From NCBI GenBank assembly GCA_947623225.1, contig CANQGO010000001.1:62001-126000 (forward strand): 64,000 bases of DNA, read 5' to 3'. Shown piece after piece: positions 29,388-39,512 of the stretch (position 1 is its first letter; each line of letters begins with the position of its first letter). Position numbers and translations under genes: made by a program. The DNA is from an uncultured Clostridia bacterium. GTDB lineage: Bacteria > Bacillota > Clostridia > Christensenellales > CAG-314. The notes under the pieces are model-generated. The model had not been told where the DNA came from. It ran no database searches and saw only the letters and a program-made list of their open reading frames with translations.

Positions 29388-30814
29388 TGAGAAAAATAAA
29401 AAAAATCACCAATATCAAATGGAGAAACGTAATATTGAGCTATTTTGCGATATTCGTAATTTTATCCGCTTTGACCATATTGGTAAATTTTAACCGCTTG
29501 ACTTGGATTCGAGTGGGACTGCAGTTGGCGACAGTGGTCATCATGCTTATCGCCCTCGCACTGTATACGTTCTTCACCGATATAGCGGTCATGGAGAGTA
29601 CGCGCAAAACGTGGGCAATGTTTACCACAATGCTCGTCGCGTACGGTTTGATTCAACTTTCGCCGATATGGGATTACGTCATCAATCTTGTTCCGTTCGC
29701 GCTGTGCTCTTTGATACTTTCGTTGATAGTTTCCGGCAAATGCGGCTTTTTCGCTAACTTTATAGTGATCATGCTTTGCTTTATGCAAGATATCAATTGG
29801 CAGGTTTCCGCTACAGTAGCAACGGAAAACTTTTTCTACCTGCTTTTCAGCGGTGTTATCGAAGCGGTCTTTGCCTCCTTTGTGTTGGGCAAGCATTATC
29901 GTCGCTCGCGCTATCTTGCATTCGGAGTCGTATTGGGTATCATATCAGTTGTTTGCGCAACGATAAGTTATCTGATGTTCAGCGATGAATGGTCTTGGTC
30001 GGTATTCGGCATCAAGGCGGCTTGCTCTTTTGCCAGCGGCATCATAGGTGTCATGCTCATGTTTGTGTTGGTACCGCTATTCGAGAAAATATTCAATGTG
30101 AGTTCCGTATTCAGATTTTCCGAAATAGCCACTTCAGACAGTGAATTGATGCGCAAGCTCTTCGAAAAGGCCCCCGGTACCTACAACCACAGTTTGACGG
30201 TCGCTACTTACGTGGAAGCGTGCGCAGCAGCAATAGGAGAAAGCGCGGTCATGGCACGTGCCGCCGCCTATTACCACGATATAGGCAAGATGAAGAATCC
30301 GAGTTACTTTGCGGAAAATCAATTCAGCGGCATCAATCCTCATGACAGCATGACTCCGGAAGCCAGTGTCAATATGATCAAATATCATACCATAAACGGA
30401 CTCGCCATCGCCAAGGAATACGGCTTGCCCAAGGAAGTGCAGGCGGCGATCGTAGAGCATCACGGCACGATGGTTATCAAGTATTTTTATCTGAAAGCGC
30501 AAAAATACAATGACGGTCCTTTGCCGTATGATGGATATTGCTATGACGGTCCCAAGCCGACGAATAAGATATCCGCTATATTGATGATATGCGATGCGGC
30601 GGAAGCGGCGTTGCGCGCGAATGGCGACAAGAGCAACGTAGAGAAGATCGTTGATGATATAGTCGCAGAACGTATGGCGTTCGAGCAGTTTTCCGATTGC
30701 GATATATCTTTGAAAGAATTGGATATAGTGAAAAGTACCATTATTTCAACGTTTGCAGGTATACGGCACAAGCGTGTGTCTTATCCGGACGTAAGATTGA
30801 CAGGTGACAAATGA
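29387..30814 (+). CDS. Membrane HD-domain phosphohydrolase, PgpH/YqfF-like without the extracellular domain
   Basis: TM helices then GTYNHSL, YYHDIGKMKNP, HHGT; context phoH-X-ybeY. Confidence 0.88.
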   Translation: MRKIKKITNIKWRNVILSYFAIFVILSALTILVNFNRLTWIRVGLQLATVVIMLIALALYTFFTDIAVMESTRKTWAMFTTMLVAYGLIQLSPIWDYVINLVPFALCSLILSLIVSGKCGFFANFIVIMLCFMQDINWQVSATVATENFFYLLFSGVIEAVFASFVLGKHYRRSRYLAFGVVLGIISVVCATISYLMFSDEWSWSVFGIKAACSFASGIIGVMLMFVLVPLFEKIFNVSSVFRFSEIATSDSELMRKLFEKAPGTYNHSLTVATYVEACAAAIGESAVMARAAAYYHDIGKMKNPSYFAENQFSGINPHDSMTPEASVNMIKYHTINGLAIAKEYGLPKEVQAAIVEHHGTMVIKYFYLKAQKYNDGPLPYDGYCYDGPKPTNKISAILMICDAAEAALRANGDKSNVEKIVDDIVAERMAFEQFSDCDISLKELDIVKSTIISTFAGIRHKRVSYPDVRLTGDK

Positions 30815-31296
30815 CAATTTACTTTACCAACGTAGGTATACATAAACATAAGATCAAGCACGTTTTGGAGGGCGCATTGAAATATCTCCATCAGCCATTC
30901 AGACAAATAGAGATGTCTCTGTCCATAGTCGAACCGGAAGAGATAACGAAACTCAACAAGCAATTTCGCGGAATAGACTCGGTTACGGATGTGCTCTCGT
31001 TTCCAACATTAGACTTGGGCAAAGCACAGTTGACGCCGGACAATTATCCCTCCGATGCCGTGAACGTCAAAACGGGCAAATTGAATATAGGCGACGTGAT
31101 TATCTGCTTCGAGCGTGCAAAAGAACAAGCGGAAAATTACGGTCACAGTCTGAAACGTGAATTGTGTTTTTTGGCATTGCACGGCATGCTACACCTGCTG
31201 GGATATGATCATGTCGAAGAAGCAGACGAAAAAGAAATGTCGACTTTGCAGGAAGAAATTCTTACTAAATTGCACATAACCAGAGAGAAAAGATGA
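30811..31296 (+). CDS. ybeY: Endoribonuclease YbeY
   Basis: FRGIDSVTDVLSFP, LALHGMLHLLGYDH. Confidence 0.93.
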   Translation: MTIYFTNVGIHKHKIKHVLEGALKYLHQPFRQIEMSLSIVEPEEITKLNKQFRGIDSVTDVLSFPTLDLGKAQLTPDNYPSDAVNVKTGKLNIGDVIICFERAKEQAENYGHSLKRELCFLALHGMLHLLGYDHVEEADEKEMSTLQEEILTKLHITREKR

Positions 31297-32183
31297 GAAA
31301 AACGGGATTTATTGCATTGGTCGGTCAAGCAAACGCCGGCAAGTCTACATTGCTCAATTCATTTGTTCAACAGAAGGTGTCCATCGTCTCCCCCAAACCG
31401 CAAACGACGCGAGAGCAAATTCTGGGTGTTTGGACAGACGAAGACAGTCAGATGATCTTTGTGGATACACCGGGTTTCTTGAAGAGTAAAAATGCTCTCG
31501 GTGACTACATGTTGAAGAGCATAGACAATGCCGTGCAGGATGTCGATTGTATTTTGGTGGTCATAGACGGGCACGATGGCATTGACGAAAGAGAAATAGG
31601 GCAAATAGCCAAGTATCGCAAGCAGAACGTTCCTATTGTTGTGGCGGTTACCAAGATCGATATCTCTCAGCCCGACAAGCTTATGCCGGAGTTGGGCAAA
31701 CTAAACGGCGTAGAGGGAATATCTGAAGTCTATTGTGTGTCCGCCAAACGCAACAAGGGAGTAGAAGAACTCAAGCAAGCACTGAAAAAATACTTGACGG
31801 GTACGCAATTGTATTTCGAAGAGGATGATATTACCGATAAATCTCAACGTTTCGCTGTCAGCGAGATCATACGAGAAAAAGTATTGCTGGCTTGCAATAA
31901 TGAGATCCCCCACGGGATTGGTGTGGAAATAAACAAGATGCAGCAAAACGGCTCCGCTTGGGATATAGACGCGACGGTTATAGTGGAAAAAGCATCTCAT
32001 AAACCGATCGTTTTAGGCAAGCATGGAACCATGATCAAAAGTATAGGTGTTCATGCCAGACAGAGTATAGAAAAATTACTCGACAGCAGAGTCTTTTTGA
32101 CGCTGTGGGTCAAGGTAAAAGAAGATTGGCGCAACAATCCTTCCATGCTGAACGAGTTGGGATACACCAATCGCACCAAGTAA
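31293..32183 (+). CDS. era: GTPase Era
   Basis: GQANAGKSTLLN, DTPGF, TKID, C-terminal KH domain. Confidence 0.95.
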   Translation: MRKTGFIALVGQANAGKSTLLNSFVQQKVSIVSPKPQTTREQILGVWTDEDSQMIFVDTPGFLKSKNALGDYMLKSIDNAVQDVDCILVVIDGHDGIDEREIGQIAKYRKQNVPIVVAVTKIDISQPDKLMPELGKLNGVEGISEVYCVSAKRNKGVEELKQALKKYLTGTQLYFEEDDITDKSQRFAVSEIIREKVLLACNNEIPHGIGVEINKMQQNGSAWDIDATVIVEKASHKPIVLGKHGTMIKSIGVHARQSIEKLLDSRVFLTLWVKVKEDWRNNPSMLNELGYTNRTK

Positions 32184-32237
32184 ACTTTTTGTATATTACG
32201 GTATCTTTTTAGACAAACTTATTACATGGAGGTTGTC

Positions 32238-32357
32238 ATGAAAGATACCGTTTGGAAATTATTTCGTGAAACGGGCAATCCCGTTTATTACCTGCTGTAT
32301 AAGGAACTTACCGAAGATGGACGTAACGACAAAAGGCATGGTCCTGAGGGCAAATGA
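32238..32357 (+). CDS. yqzL: YqzL-like small protein (39 aa), overlaps recO start
   Basis: MKDTVWKLFRETGNPVYYLLYKELTEDGRNDKRHGPEGK after ACATGGAGG; era-yqzL-recO order; too short for the ORF track. Confidence 0.75.
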   Translation: MKDTVWKLFRETGNPVYYLLYKELTEDGRNDKRHGPEGK

Positions 32358-33039
32358 TTATAAAGAGAACGACAAATTGATCTTGCTGTACTCGCTCGAG
32401 TACGGCAAAATTACCGTTTGCGCCAAAGGAATACGGAAAAACAATGCCAAATTGAAATTTGCAGCGGATCAGTTCTGTTTTGGACAATATGAATTGAGCA
32501 AGACGGACGAACGCTACACACTCAAAACATGTGAACAATTGGATAGTTTTTTTGCATTACGAGAGGACGTGTGTGTCTATTATGCTGCTTGCACCATAGC
32601 GGAAAGTATTATGAATTACACAGAAGAAGGGCAAGCCGAGCCGGAAGTTTTCGTGGAGATGCTCAGAGCATTTTCAACGTTGATCGACAGCGTGGAACCG
32701 TTGCTCGTTTCGTTGAAGTTTTTGTTGGATTTCATGAAGTTGCAGGGTCTGGAGTTGCAATTCGACAGTTGTATGGTATGCGGCGATACGGACAAGAAAA
32801 AGTATCTGGACTTACAGCGCGGAGGTATAGTGTGCGATAGTTGCCGAACCGTTCGTAATTTACCGGTTTCCGCTCGTACGATCGCTGTATGTAAAATGGT
32901 CCAATCTATGCCGTATGATAGGCTGAAAAATCTCAATTTTACCGCAGAATCTTTGAAAGACGCTCTGCATATTTGTTATAACTATATATCTCACAGCTTT
33001 TCACCGTTGAAGAGTCTTGGGGAATTATTGAAATTATGA
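32317..33039 (+). CDS. recO: DNA repair protein RecO
   Basis: TTKGMVLRANDYKENDKLILLYSLEYGKITVCAKG; CMVCG...GGIVCDSC zinc site. Confidence 0.9.
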   Translation: MDVTTKGMVLRANDYKENDKLILLYSLEYGKITVCAKGIRKNNAKLKFAADQFCFGQYELSKTDERYTLKTCEQLDSFFALREDVCVYYAACTIAESIMNYTEEGQAEPEVFVEMLRAFSTLIDSVEPLLVSLKFLLDFMKLQGLELQFDSCMVCGDTDKKKYLDLQRGGIVCDSCRTVRNLPVSARTIAVCKMVQSMPYDRLKNLNFTAESLKDALHICYNYISHSFSPLKSLGELLKL

Positions 33040-33043
33040 CTCT

Positions 33044-33069
33044 GCGAACGAACAACGTTCGCTTTTTTT
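33044..33069 (+). terminator. Terminator after recO
   Basis: GCGAACG-AACAA-CGTTCGC-TTTTTTT. Confidence 0.85.
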
Positions 33070-33150
33070 CTTCGATCGTCGAATTATGTTTGACGAATGT
33101 ATTTATTTGATGATATACTATTTTACTAAATAATACTATTTGAGGAACAA

Positions 33151-34920
33151 ATGATTTTCGGCAAATATATCAATAGATTTTATCTGAAATATGCGGTGTT
33201 GATCCTGTGCGGATTGGCTGCGCTTGTTGCCGTAGATTATGCACAGACGCTTATTCCGGAAATGTACCGAATGGTTATCGACGGAGTGGACAAGGGTGTA
33301 GTCGCCGTAGACGGAGGCTATGCCGATTTTGATATGCAGTTTGTCTGGGCGCGTATATGTGTGCCCATGTTTTTCATTATTATTTTTATAATAGTAGGTC
33401 GATTTGTATGGCGGATCTGCCTGTTCGGGAGCGGAATTCGTGTGGAACGGGATCTTAGAAAGAAAATGTTTGCCCATTGCGAAGAACTGTCTGCCGAGTT
33501 TTATTCGCGCGAAAAAATCGGCAATTTGATGTCTTTGTTCACAAACGATCTGGAAACAGTGCAGGATTGTTTTGGCAACGGCATCATGATGACGTTTGAC
33601 GCTGCGTTTTTGGGCGGATTGGCACTGTACAAAATGTTCCGAATGGATTGGTTGATGACATTGCTCTCGCTGATCCCAATGGCTTTGATGGTGGCGATGA
33701 GCCTTATACTTGGTAAATATATGACGCTCAAGTGGCGCACGCGTCAGCAAGCATTCAGTGATTTATCTGATTTTGCACAGGAGAGTTTCTCCGGAATAGC
33801 CGTGATCAAGGCATTCGTGAAGGAATTCAAGGAGCTTCTTGCTTTCCGTTGGTTGAATAAGAAAAACGAGAATGCCAATGTCGCTTATACCAGGATAAGC
33901 ACGATCCTCAATGTGCTTGTTACATTGTTTGTGGAATCCGTGATCTGCATTGTGCTGGGTTACGGCTCCTATCTTGTCTATAAGGGGATATTCACAGGCG
34001 GTCAATTGATGGAGTTCATAGGCTATTTCAATGCGATAATTTGGCCTGTCACCGCCATTACTGAACTGATAGAGATGCACTCCAGAGGCAAGGCTTCACT
34101 GAACAGAGTTTCCGACCTTCTCGAGACAAAGCGCGACGTTACGGACAGTCCCGAAGCCGTATCCATAGACCATGTTGACGGGACGATCGAGTTTCGCAAC
34201 GTTACATTCAGATATCCCAATGTTGATTATGACTCGTTGCATGACGTCAGTTTTCTCATCAATGCCGGCGAGAAAGTGGGCATCATAGGCAAGACCGGAT
34301 CCGGCAAAACTACTTTGGCGGATTTGATTTTACGTTGTTATAATGTGGCAGACGGCACGGTATTTGTCGATGGGCGGGATGTGAATACGGTTACGGTCAA
34401 GAGTTTGCGAGATTTCTGTGCTTACGTACCGCAAGATAACTTCCTGTTTTCCGATACAATACGTAACAATATCGCATTTGCCGTCGACGACGCGTCTGAC
34501 GAAGAGGTGAAGGTTGCAGCAATACTTTCGGATATAGATGAAAATATAAGCCGTTTCGGTGACGGATACAACACATTTATGGGCGAACGTGGTGTAACCG
34601 TATCCGGTGGTCAAAAGCAACGGATATCCATAGCCCGTGCCCTTATGACCAATGCGTCCATACTTATTCTGGACGATTCGGTATCGGCAGTGGATACGGA
34701 TACTGAAAAAAATATTCTTAACAATTTGCGCAAAGCGCGTTACGGCAAAACGACCATATACATAGCACATAGAATATCCACCGTGCGTGATCTTGACAAA
34801 ATTATCTTGTTGGACAACGGCGAAGTAGTGGATATAGGCGACCACGCGCAATTGATGGAGAGATGCCCTATGTACAGAAATATGGTGGCATTGCAGGAAC
34901 TGGAAGAGGAGGATGCCTGA
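33151..34920 (+). CDS. ABC transporter permease/ATP-binding protein (exporter)
   Basis: TM domain plus GKTGSGKTT, VSGGQKQR, LILDDSVSAVD. Confidence 0.92.
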   Translation: MIFGKYINRFYLKYAVLILCGLAALVAVDYAQTLIPEMYRMVIDGVDKGVVAVDGGYADFDMQFVWARICVPMFFIIIFIIVGRFVWRICLFGSGIRVERDLRKKMFAHCEELSAEFYSREKIGNLMSLFTNDLETVQDCFGNGIMMTFDAAFLGGLALYKMFRMDWLMTLLSLIPMALMVAMSLILGKYMTLKWRTRQQAFSDLSDFAQESFSGIAVIKAFVKEFKELLAFRWLNKKNENANVAYTRISTILNVLVTLFVESVICIVLGYGSYLVYKGIFTGGQLMEFIGYFNAIIWPVTAITELIEMHSRGKASLNRVSDLLETKRDVTDSPEAVSIDHVDGTIEFRNVTFRYPNVDYDSLHDVSFLINAGEKVGIIGKTGSGKTTLADLILRCYNVADGTVFVDGRDVNTVTVKSLRDFCAYVPQDNFLFSDTIRNNIAFAVDDASDEEVKVAAILSDIDENISRFGDGYNTFMGERGVTVSGGQKQRISIARALMTNASILILDDSVSAVDTDTEKNILNNLRKARYGKTTIYIAHRISTVRDLDKIILLDNGEVVDIGDHAQLMERCPMYRNMVALQELEEEDA

Positions 34921-34921
34921 T

Positions 34922-36826
34922 ATGAGAGATTATCTTCCGCTTTTGATTGTCGGTGCCATTATAGGAGTATTCAGCGCGGTGTTGATACTTGTCTATGCGC
35001 TCATCAAGGACAAAAAAGAGTCTATGGGTTTTGAACGCAACATGAAAGACGGTGAATTGATCAAGCGTCTGTTGCATTACGCAAAACCGTATTGGTTCAA
35101 TTTCGTCATTGTAGGATTGGTCATGCTATTGTCTGTTTCTTACAATATTCTGTCGCCTATCCTTATTTCCGGTATAGAGAGAATATTTGAGAATGAGAAT
35201 GGTTTTGTCTACAATGATGTATTGTGGAGGGTCATACTGTACGCCTGCATACTTATCGGCTCCCTCATCGGTACGTATGTACAAGCGATCGTTTTGCAGA
35301 AAACCGGGCAAAAAATCATCTCACAATTGCGCGAAGACGCATTTACGCACATAGAAAGCCTCTCCCATGCGCAATTGGCTCATATGCCTGTGGGTAAACT
35401 TGTCACGCGCGTTACGAATGATACCAATGCCATATCTATGATGTTTACGGGCATGTTGGCAAATCTGTTCAAGAATATATTCGTTATAATAGGCGTGCTG
35501 ATTGCAATGCTGTTTATAAACTATATGCTTACTTTGATGGTGCTTTGTTTTGTGCCCTTTATAGTACTGTTTACGGTTATTTTCCGCAAGTTTTCGCGCA
35601 GGGCATACCGTCAGGTCAAAAATGGAACTACAGATATCAATACATATCTGGCTGAGCATCTTTCCGGAATGAAAATAATACAGATTTTCAACCGTGAAAA
35701 AAGAAAAATGCAGGAGTTCGATGCGAAGAATCAAAAACTGTACCGAGCGCAAAGAGGACAGATCTTTGTATTCGGTATATTCCGTCCGGCAGTGTATATG
35801 CTTTACATTTCATCTGTATTGTGTCTGTTCTTTCTTGGTGCCAAAGGCGCTTTGTCCGGCAAGGAAATATTGGGACAGGTAGTGGACGGCGCGACGATCG
35901 TTGCGTTTTATATGTTTGTATCCAGATTTTTCAACCCGATACAGAACCTGGCAGAACAATTTCATCGTTTGCAATCGGCGTTTGCTTCAGCCGAAAAGAT
36001 ATTTACTATTCTGGATATCCGGCCGTCTGTGGTAGATGAACAGGACGCCATAGAAGTGGAGAATATTCGCGGAGAGATAGAATTTAAGAACGTCTGGTTC
36101 GCATACAACGAAGGCGAATGGGTGCTCAAAGGAGTCAGTTTCCATGTGAATGCCAACGACACTGTGGCTTTTGTGGGCGCGACCGGCAGCGGCAAAACTA
36201 CGATTTTGTCACTGCTGTGCAGAAATTACGATATACAGAAAGGAGAGATTTTACTGGATGGGATCAACATCCGACATATTAAGATTTCTTCATTGCGTAG
36301 ACATTTCGGGCAAATGCTTCAGGACGTATTTCTATTCGCAGGAACAGTGCGAAGCAATATCGTTTTGCGCGATGAGTACTCCGATGATGAAGTGATGCAG
36401 GCTTGCAGATACGTCAACGCTGATAAATTTATCGATAGATTGCCAGACGGTTTGGGCGAAGAAGTGCGTGAGCGAGGGAATAATTTCTCCGCCGGTCAAC
36501 GGCAATTGTTGAGTTTCGCTCGCACAATTATTCATCGCCCCGAAGTTATGATACTGGATGAGGCGACGGCAAATATAGATACCGAAACGGAACTGTTGAT
36601 ACAGGACAGTCTAGGTAAGATGATGAATATAGGTACTATGCTGATAGTGGCACACAGGCTTTCCACCATACAGCATGCAGACAATATTATCGTGATATCG
36701 GATGGCATGATCGTGGAGCAAGGCAACCATCACGAATTATTGCAACAACGGGGCAGGTATTACGAACTGTATATGCTTCAGTTTAACAAAGAGCAAATAA
36801 AGAAAAATATAAAGGCGACGCAGTAG
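34922..36826 (+). CDS. ABC transporter permease/ATP-binding protein (probable heterodimer partner)
   Basis: GATGSGKTT, FSAGQRQLL, MILDEATANID; overlaps upstream gene end. Confidence 0.92.
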   Translation: MRDYLPLLIVGAIIGVFSAVLILVYALIKDKKESMGFERNMKDGELIKRLLHYAKPYWFNFVIVGLVMLLSVSYNILSPILISGIERIFENENGFVYNDVLWRVILYACILIGSLIGTYVQAIVLQKTGQKIISQLREDAFTHIESLSHAQLAHMPVGKLVTRVTNDTNAISMMFTGMLANLFKNIFVIIGVLIAMLFINYMLTLMVLCFVPFIVLFTVIFRKFSRRAYRQVKNGTTDINTYLAEHLSGMKIIQIFNREKRKMQEFDAKNQKLYRAQRGQIFVFGIFRPAVYMLYISSVLCLFFLGAKGALSGKEILGQVVDGATIVAFYMFVSRFFNPIQNLAEQFHRLQSAFASAEKIFTILDIRPSVVDEQDAIEVENIRGEIEFKNVWFAYNEGEWVLKGVSFHVNANDTVAFVGATGSGKTTILSLLCRNYDIQKGEILLDGINIRHIKISSLRRHFGQMLQDVFLFAGTVRSNIVLRDEYSDDEVMQACRYVNADKFIDRLPDGLGEEVRERGNNFSAGQRQLLSFARTIIHRPEVMILDEATANIDTETELLIQDSLGKMMNIGTMLIVAHRLSTIQHADNIIVISDGMIVEQGNHHELLQQRGRYYELYMLQFNKEQIKKNIKATQ

Positions 36827-36838
36827 GCGTCGCCTTTT
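36811..36838. terminator. Terminator between convergent operons
   Basis: AAAGGCGACGC...GCGTCGCCTTT. Confidence 0.8.
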
Positions 36839-36847
36839 GCAATGAGG

Positions 36848-38731
36848 TCAGTCGGATAATTTGATTTTCCCGATTCGTTTGCGTACATACATTGCCCGCA
36901 TCGAATTGAGTATCGCAAGTACACACACGCCCACATCGGCTAGTATTGCGACCAACATTCCGAAGGGTATCATGTCAAGCAGTCCGACGACAGACAGGAT
37001 CAAAACTGCTATTTTGATAAGAATGGAGACTATTATATTTTCGTTCACTATTGTAAGAGTCTTTTTTGCTATTTGTTTCGCAGTGGCAATAGCAGTGGGA
37101 TTATCTTGCATCAAAACCACGTCGGCAGTCTCTATTGCCGCATCGCTACCCATTGCTCCCATAGCTATACCGACGTCGGAAGTGGCTAATACGGGTGCGT
37201 CATTGATTCCATCCCCTACAAATGCAACCTTCTCGCCGGAGTCACGCTTGAGTTGTTGAAGTTTTTCTACCTTATCCTGCGGTAGCAGATCGGCATAAAA
37301 TGTATCTATATTGAGTTGTTCCGCTACCTGATTAGCCGTTGTCGCGTTGTCGCCTGTGAGCATGACTGTTTTGCAACCCAGTCCGTGCAATTCTGCGATT
37401 GCTTGTCTCGAGTCGGATTTCAATTCGTCTGCTATGACTATATATCCTTCGAATTCATTGTTTTTTGCAACATAAACTACGGTACCGCCCGTTGCGTCAG
37501 GGCAATCAACGCCATTTTCAGTCATTAACTGTTTGTTTCCGCACAATATTGTATCTTCCGAAGTTTTTGCAACCAACCCTTTCCCCGCAATTTCGGACAC
37601 GGCGGCTTCTTGAACGGGAACGCTTTCTTTGCAAATCGACAAAGCAATTGGGTGATTGCTGTACTGTTCCGCTATGGCTGCGAGAGACAGTATTTCCCGA
37701 CGTCTTTCTTCGGGATATACTTTTGTCACGGCAAAGTTTCCTTTAGTCAAGGTGCCTGTTTTGTCGAACGCGACTGTTTTGGCTTTTGCAAGCATTTCCA
37801 GATAATTGCTGCCCTTTACCAATATCCCTCGTTTGCTTGCAGCGGCAATTCCTCCGAAAAAGCCCAACGGGACGCTTATTACCAGCGCGCACGGACAAGA
37901 GACGAATAGGAACATCATTGCGCGCCTGACCCATATGCTCCAATATTCCCAACTCATATTGCCGCTTATGATTGGAGGCAACACACCGACGATGACGGCA
38001 AGTGCCACAACGATGGGAGTGTAGTATCGGCTGAATTTTGTGATGAAGTTCTCGGCAGGTGCTTTTTGTGCAGTGGCATTTTCCACAAGGTCCAGAATTT
38101 TGGCCACTGTACTGTTATCGTATGTGCCCGTTACCGACACATATATCACTCCGTCTAGATTTATACACCCGGAAATCACTTCATCTTGTTCCTTTATGTG
38201 ACGAGGTAGGCTTTCTCCGGTGATGGCTGAAGAGTCGATATTGCATTCGCCGCGCACGATTTTTCCGTCGAGAGGGACTCGTTCTCCCGCTTTGACTATG
38301 ATCGTTTCGCCCGGTCCTATTTCCGATGGATGAACTATGTTTTCCACACCGTCTCGAATGACGGTCGCCTCCTCAGGTCGTATTTTCATCAGATCGGCGA
38401 TGCTCTTTCTGCTCTTACCTACGGCATAGCGTTGGAAAAGTTCTCCCGTTTGATACAGTATCATTACAGCGGCGGCGTCGGCATATTCTCCTATTACAAA
38501 AGCGCCGATAGTGGCGATTGTCATCAAAAAGTTTTCGTCGAATATTTCACCGTGGAATATATTTGTCAACGCTTTCCACAAAACGTCATATCCGGCAATT
38601 ATGTATGCCGAGGCAAATATGATCCATGATATCCATTCTTTGGGAGCGATGGTGTATTTGATTATTATCCCCGTTACGGAGATGGCAGCGGCAACGCAGA
38701 TGCGTACCAATGATTTTTGATTTCTCGACAT
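36848..38731 (-). CDS. Heavy-metal (Zn/Cd/Co-type) P-type ATPase lacking an N-terminal HMA domain
   Basis: SCPCALVISVPLGFFGGIAAASKRGILVKG, DKTGTLTKG, VGDGINDAPVLA. Confidence 0.92.
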   Translation of the reverse strand: MSRNQKSLVRICVAAAISVTGIIIKYTIAPKEWISWIIFASAYIIAGYDVLWKALTNIFHGEIFDENFLMTIATIGAFVIGEYADAAAVMILYQTGELFQRYAVGKSRKSIADLMKIRPEEATVIRDGVENIVHPSEIGPGETIIVKAGERVPLDGKIVRGECNIDSSAITGESLPRHIKEQDEVISGCINLDGVIYVSVTGTYDNSTVAKILDLVENATAQKAPAENFITKFSRYYTPIVVALAVIVGVLPPIISGNMSWEYWSIWVRRAMMFLFVSCPCALVISVPLGFFGGIAAASKRGILVKGSNYLEMLAKAKTVAFDKTGTLTKGNFAVTKVYPEERRREILSLAAIAEQYSNHPIALSICKESVPVQEAAVSEIAGKGLVAKTSEDTILCGNKQLMTENGVDCPDATGGTVVYVAKNNEFEGYIVIADELKSDSRQAIAELHGLGCKTVMLTGDNATTANQVAEQLNIDTFYADLLPQDKVEKLQQLKRDSGEKVAFVGDGINDAPVLATSDVGIAMGAMGSDAAIETADVVLMQDNPTAIATAKQIAKKTLTIVNENIIVSILIKIAVLILSVVGLLDMIPFGMLVAILADVGVCVLAILNSMRAMYVRKRIGKIKLSD

Positions 38732-38741
38732 GATAACTTAC

Positions 38742-38966
38742 TTATATTTTCAAGCGGCATTCAGGCTCGATTTTGTGAACTACAGCCTTGACTTGCTTGA
38801 TTATTTCCTCAGGATTTTCTTCTGAAATTTCCAATGTCATACGTTGCAACATAAAATTTACATTGCAATTTAGCACACCGTCGATATGGCGTATATTTTG
38901 TTCCATTTTTGCCGCGCAGTTGGCGCAGTCAAGCTCCTCCAGTGCAATTACTTTTTTGATCATCAT
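38742..38966 (-). CDS. Stand-alone heavy-metal-associated (HMA) domain protein
   Basis: VIALEELDCANCAAKMEQNIRHIDGV... Confidence 0.88.
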   Translation of the reverse strand: MMIKKVIALEELDCANCAAKMEQNIRHIDGVLNCNVNFMLQRMTLEISEENPEEIIKQVKAVVHKIEPECRLKI

Positions 38967-38969
38967 TCA

Positions 38970-39320
38970 TTACTCCTTTATGTGCTCAAGTGCAAGGTTT
39001 ATTATGCTCAGCACATGGTCGTCGTCCAGACTGTAAAATATTTCTTTACCTTTCCGTCTGTTTTTGACGAGTTTGGCTTGGCGCAAAATACGCAGTTGGT
39101 GCGACACGGCGGACTTGGTCATATTCAAAACCGCGCCAAGATCACACACACACATTTCCGCTTGCGCCAATGCTGAAAGAATACGTATGCGGGTGGAGTC
39201 TCCGAATATTTTGAATAGTTCTGCGACATCATACAGATCGTTTTCAGCCGGCATGTCGACAGTTACCTGCTCACACACCTCGTCGTGTATTATATTATCT
39301 TCACATTCTTGATCGATCAT
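38970..39320 (-). CDS. ArsR/SmtB-family metalloregulator
   Basis: FKIFGDSTRIRILSALAQAEMCVCDLGAVLNMTKSAVSHQLRILRQAKLV. Confidence 0.92.
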   Translation of the reverse strand: MIDQECEDNIIHDEVCEQVTVDMPAENDLYDVAELFKIFGDSTRIRILSALAQAEMCVCDLGAVLNMTKSAVSHQLRILRQAKLVKNRRKGKEIFYSLDDDHVLSIINLALEHIKE

Positions 39321-39342
39321 TGTCCACCTCCATTTGTGAAAC

Positions 39343-39362
39343 AGTTGAATGATTGTTCAACT
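39343..39362. promoter_or_regulatory. ArsR/SmtB-like operator palindrome
   Basis: AGTTGAA-TGATTG-TTCAACT upstream of the arsR-type gene. Confidence 0.65.
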
Positions 39363-39512
39363 ATTATCAGTATATGTCAGATAGCATAATATGTCAAGCG
39401 GTTTGGTATATATTTTTGTAAAATTTTTCAAGAGAGAAAGTCGCACATTATTTTTACATTTGAAATAGTATGGCAGTAGGGGAAAATCCCCGAAAAGTAC
39501 AAGGAGAGTAAA

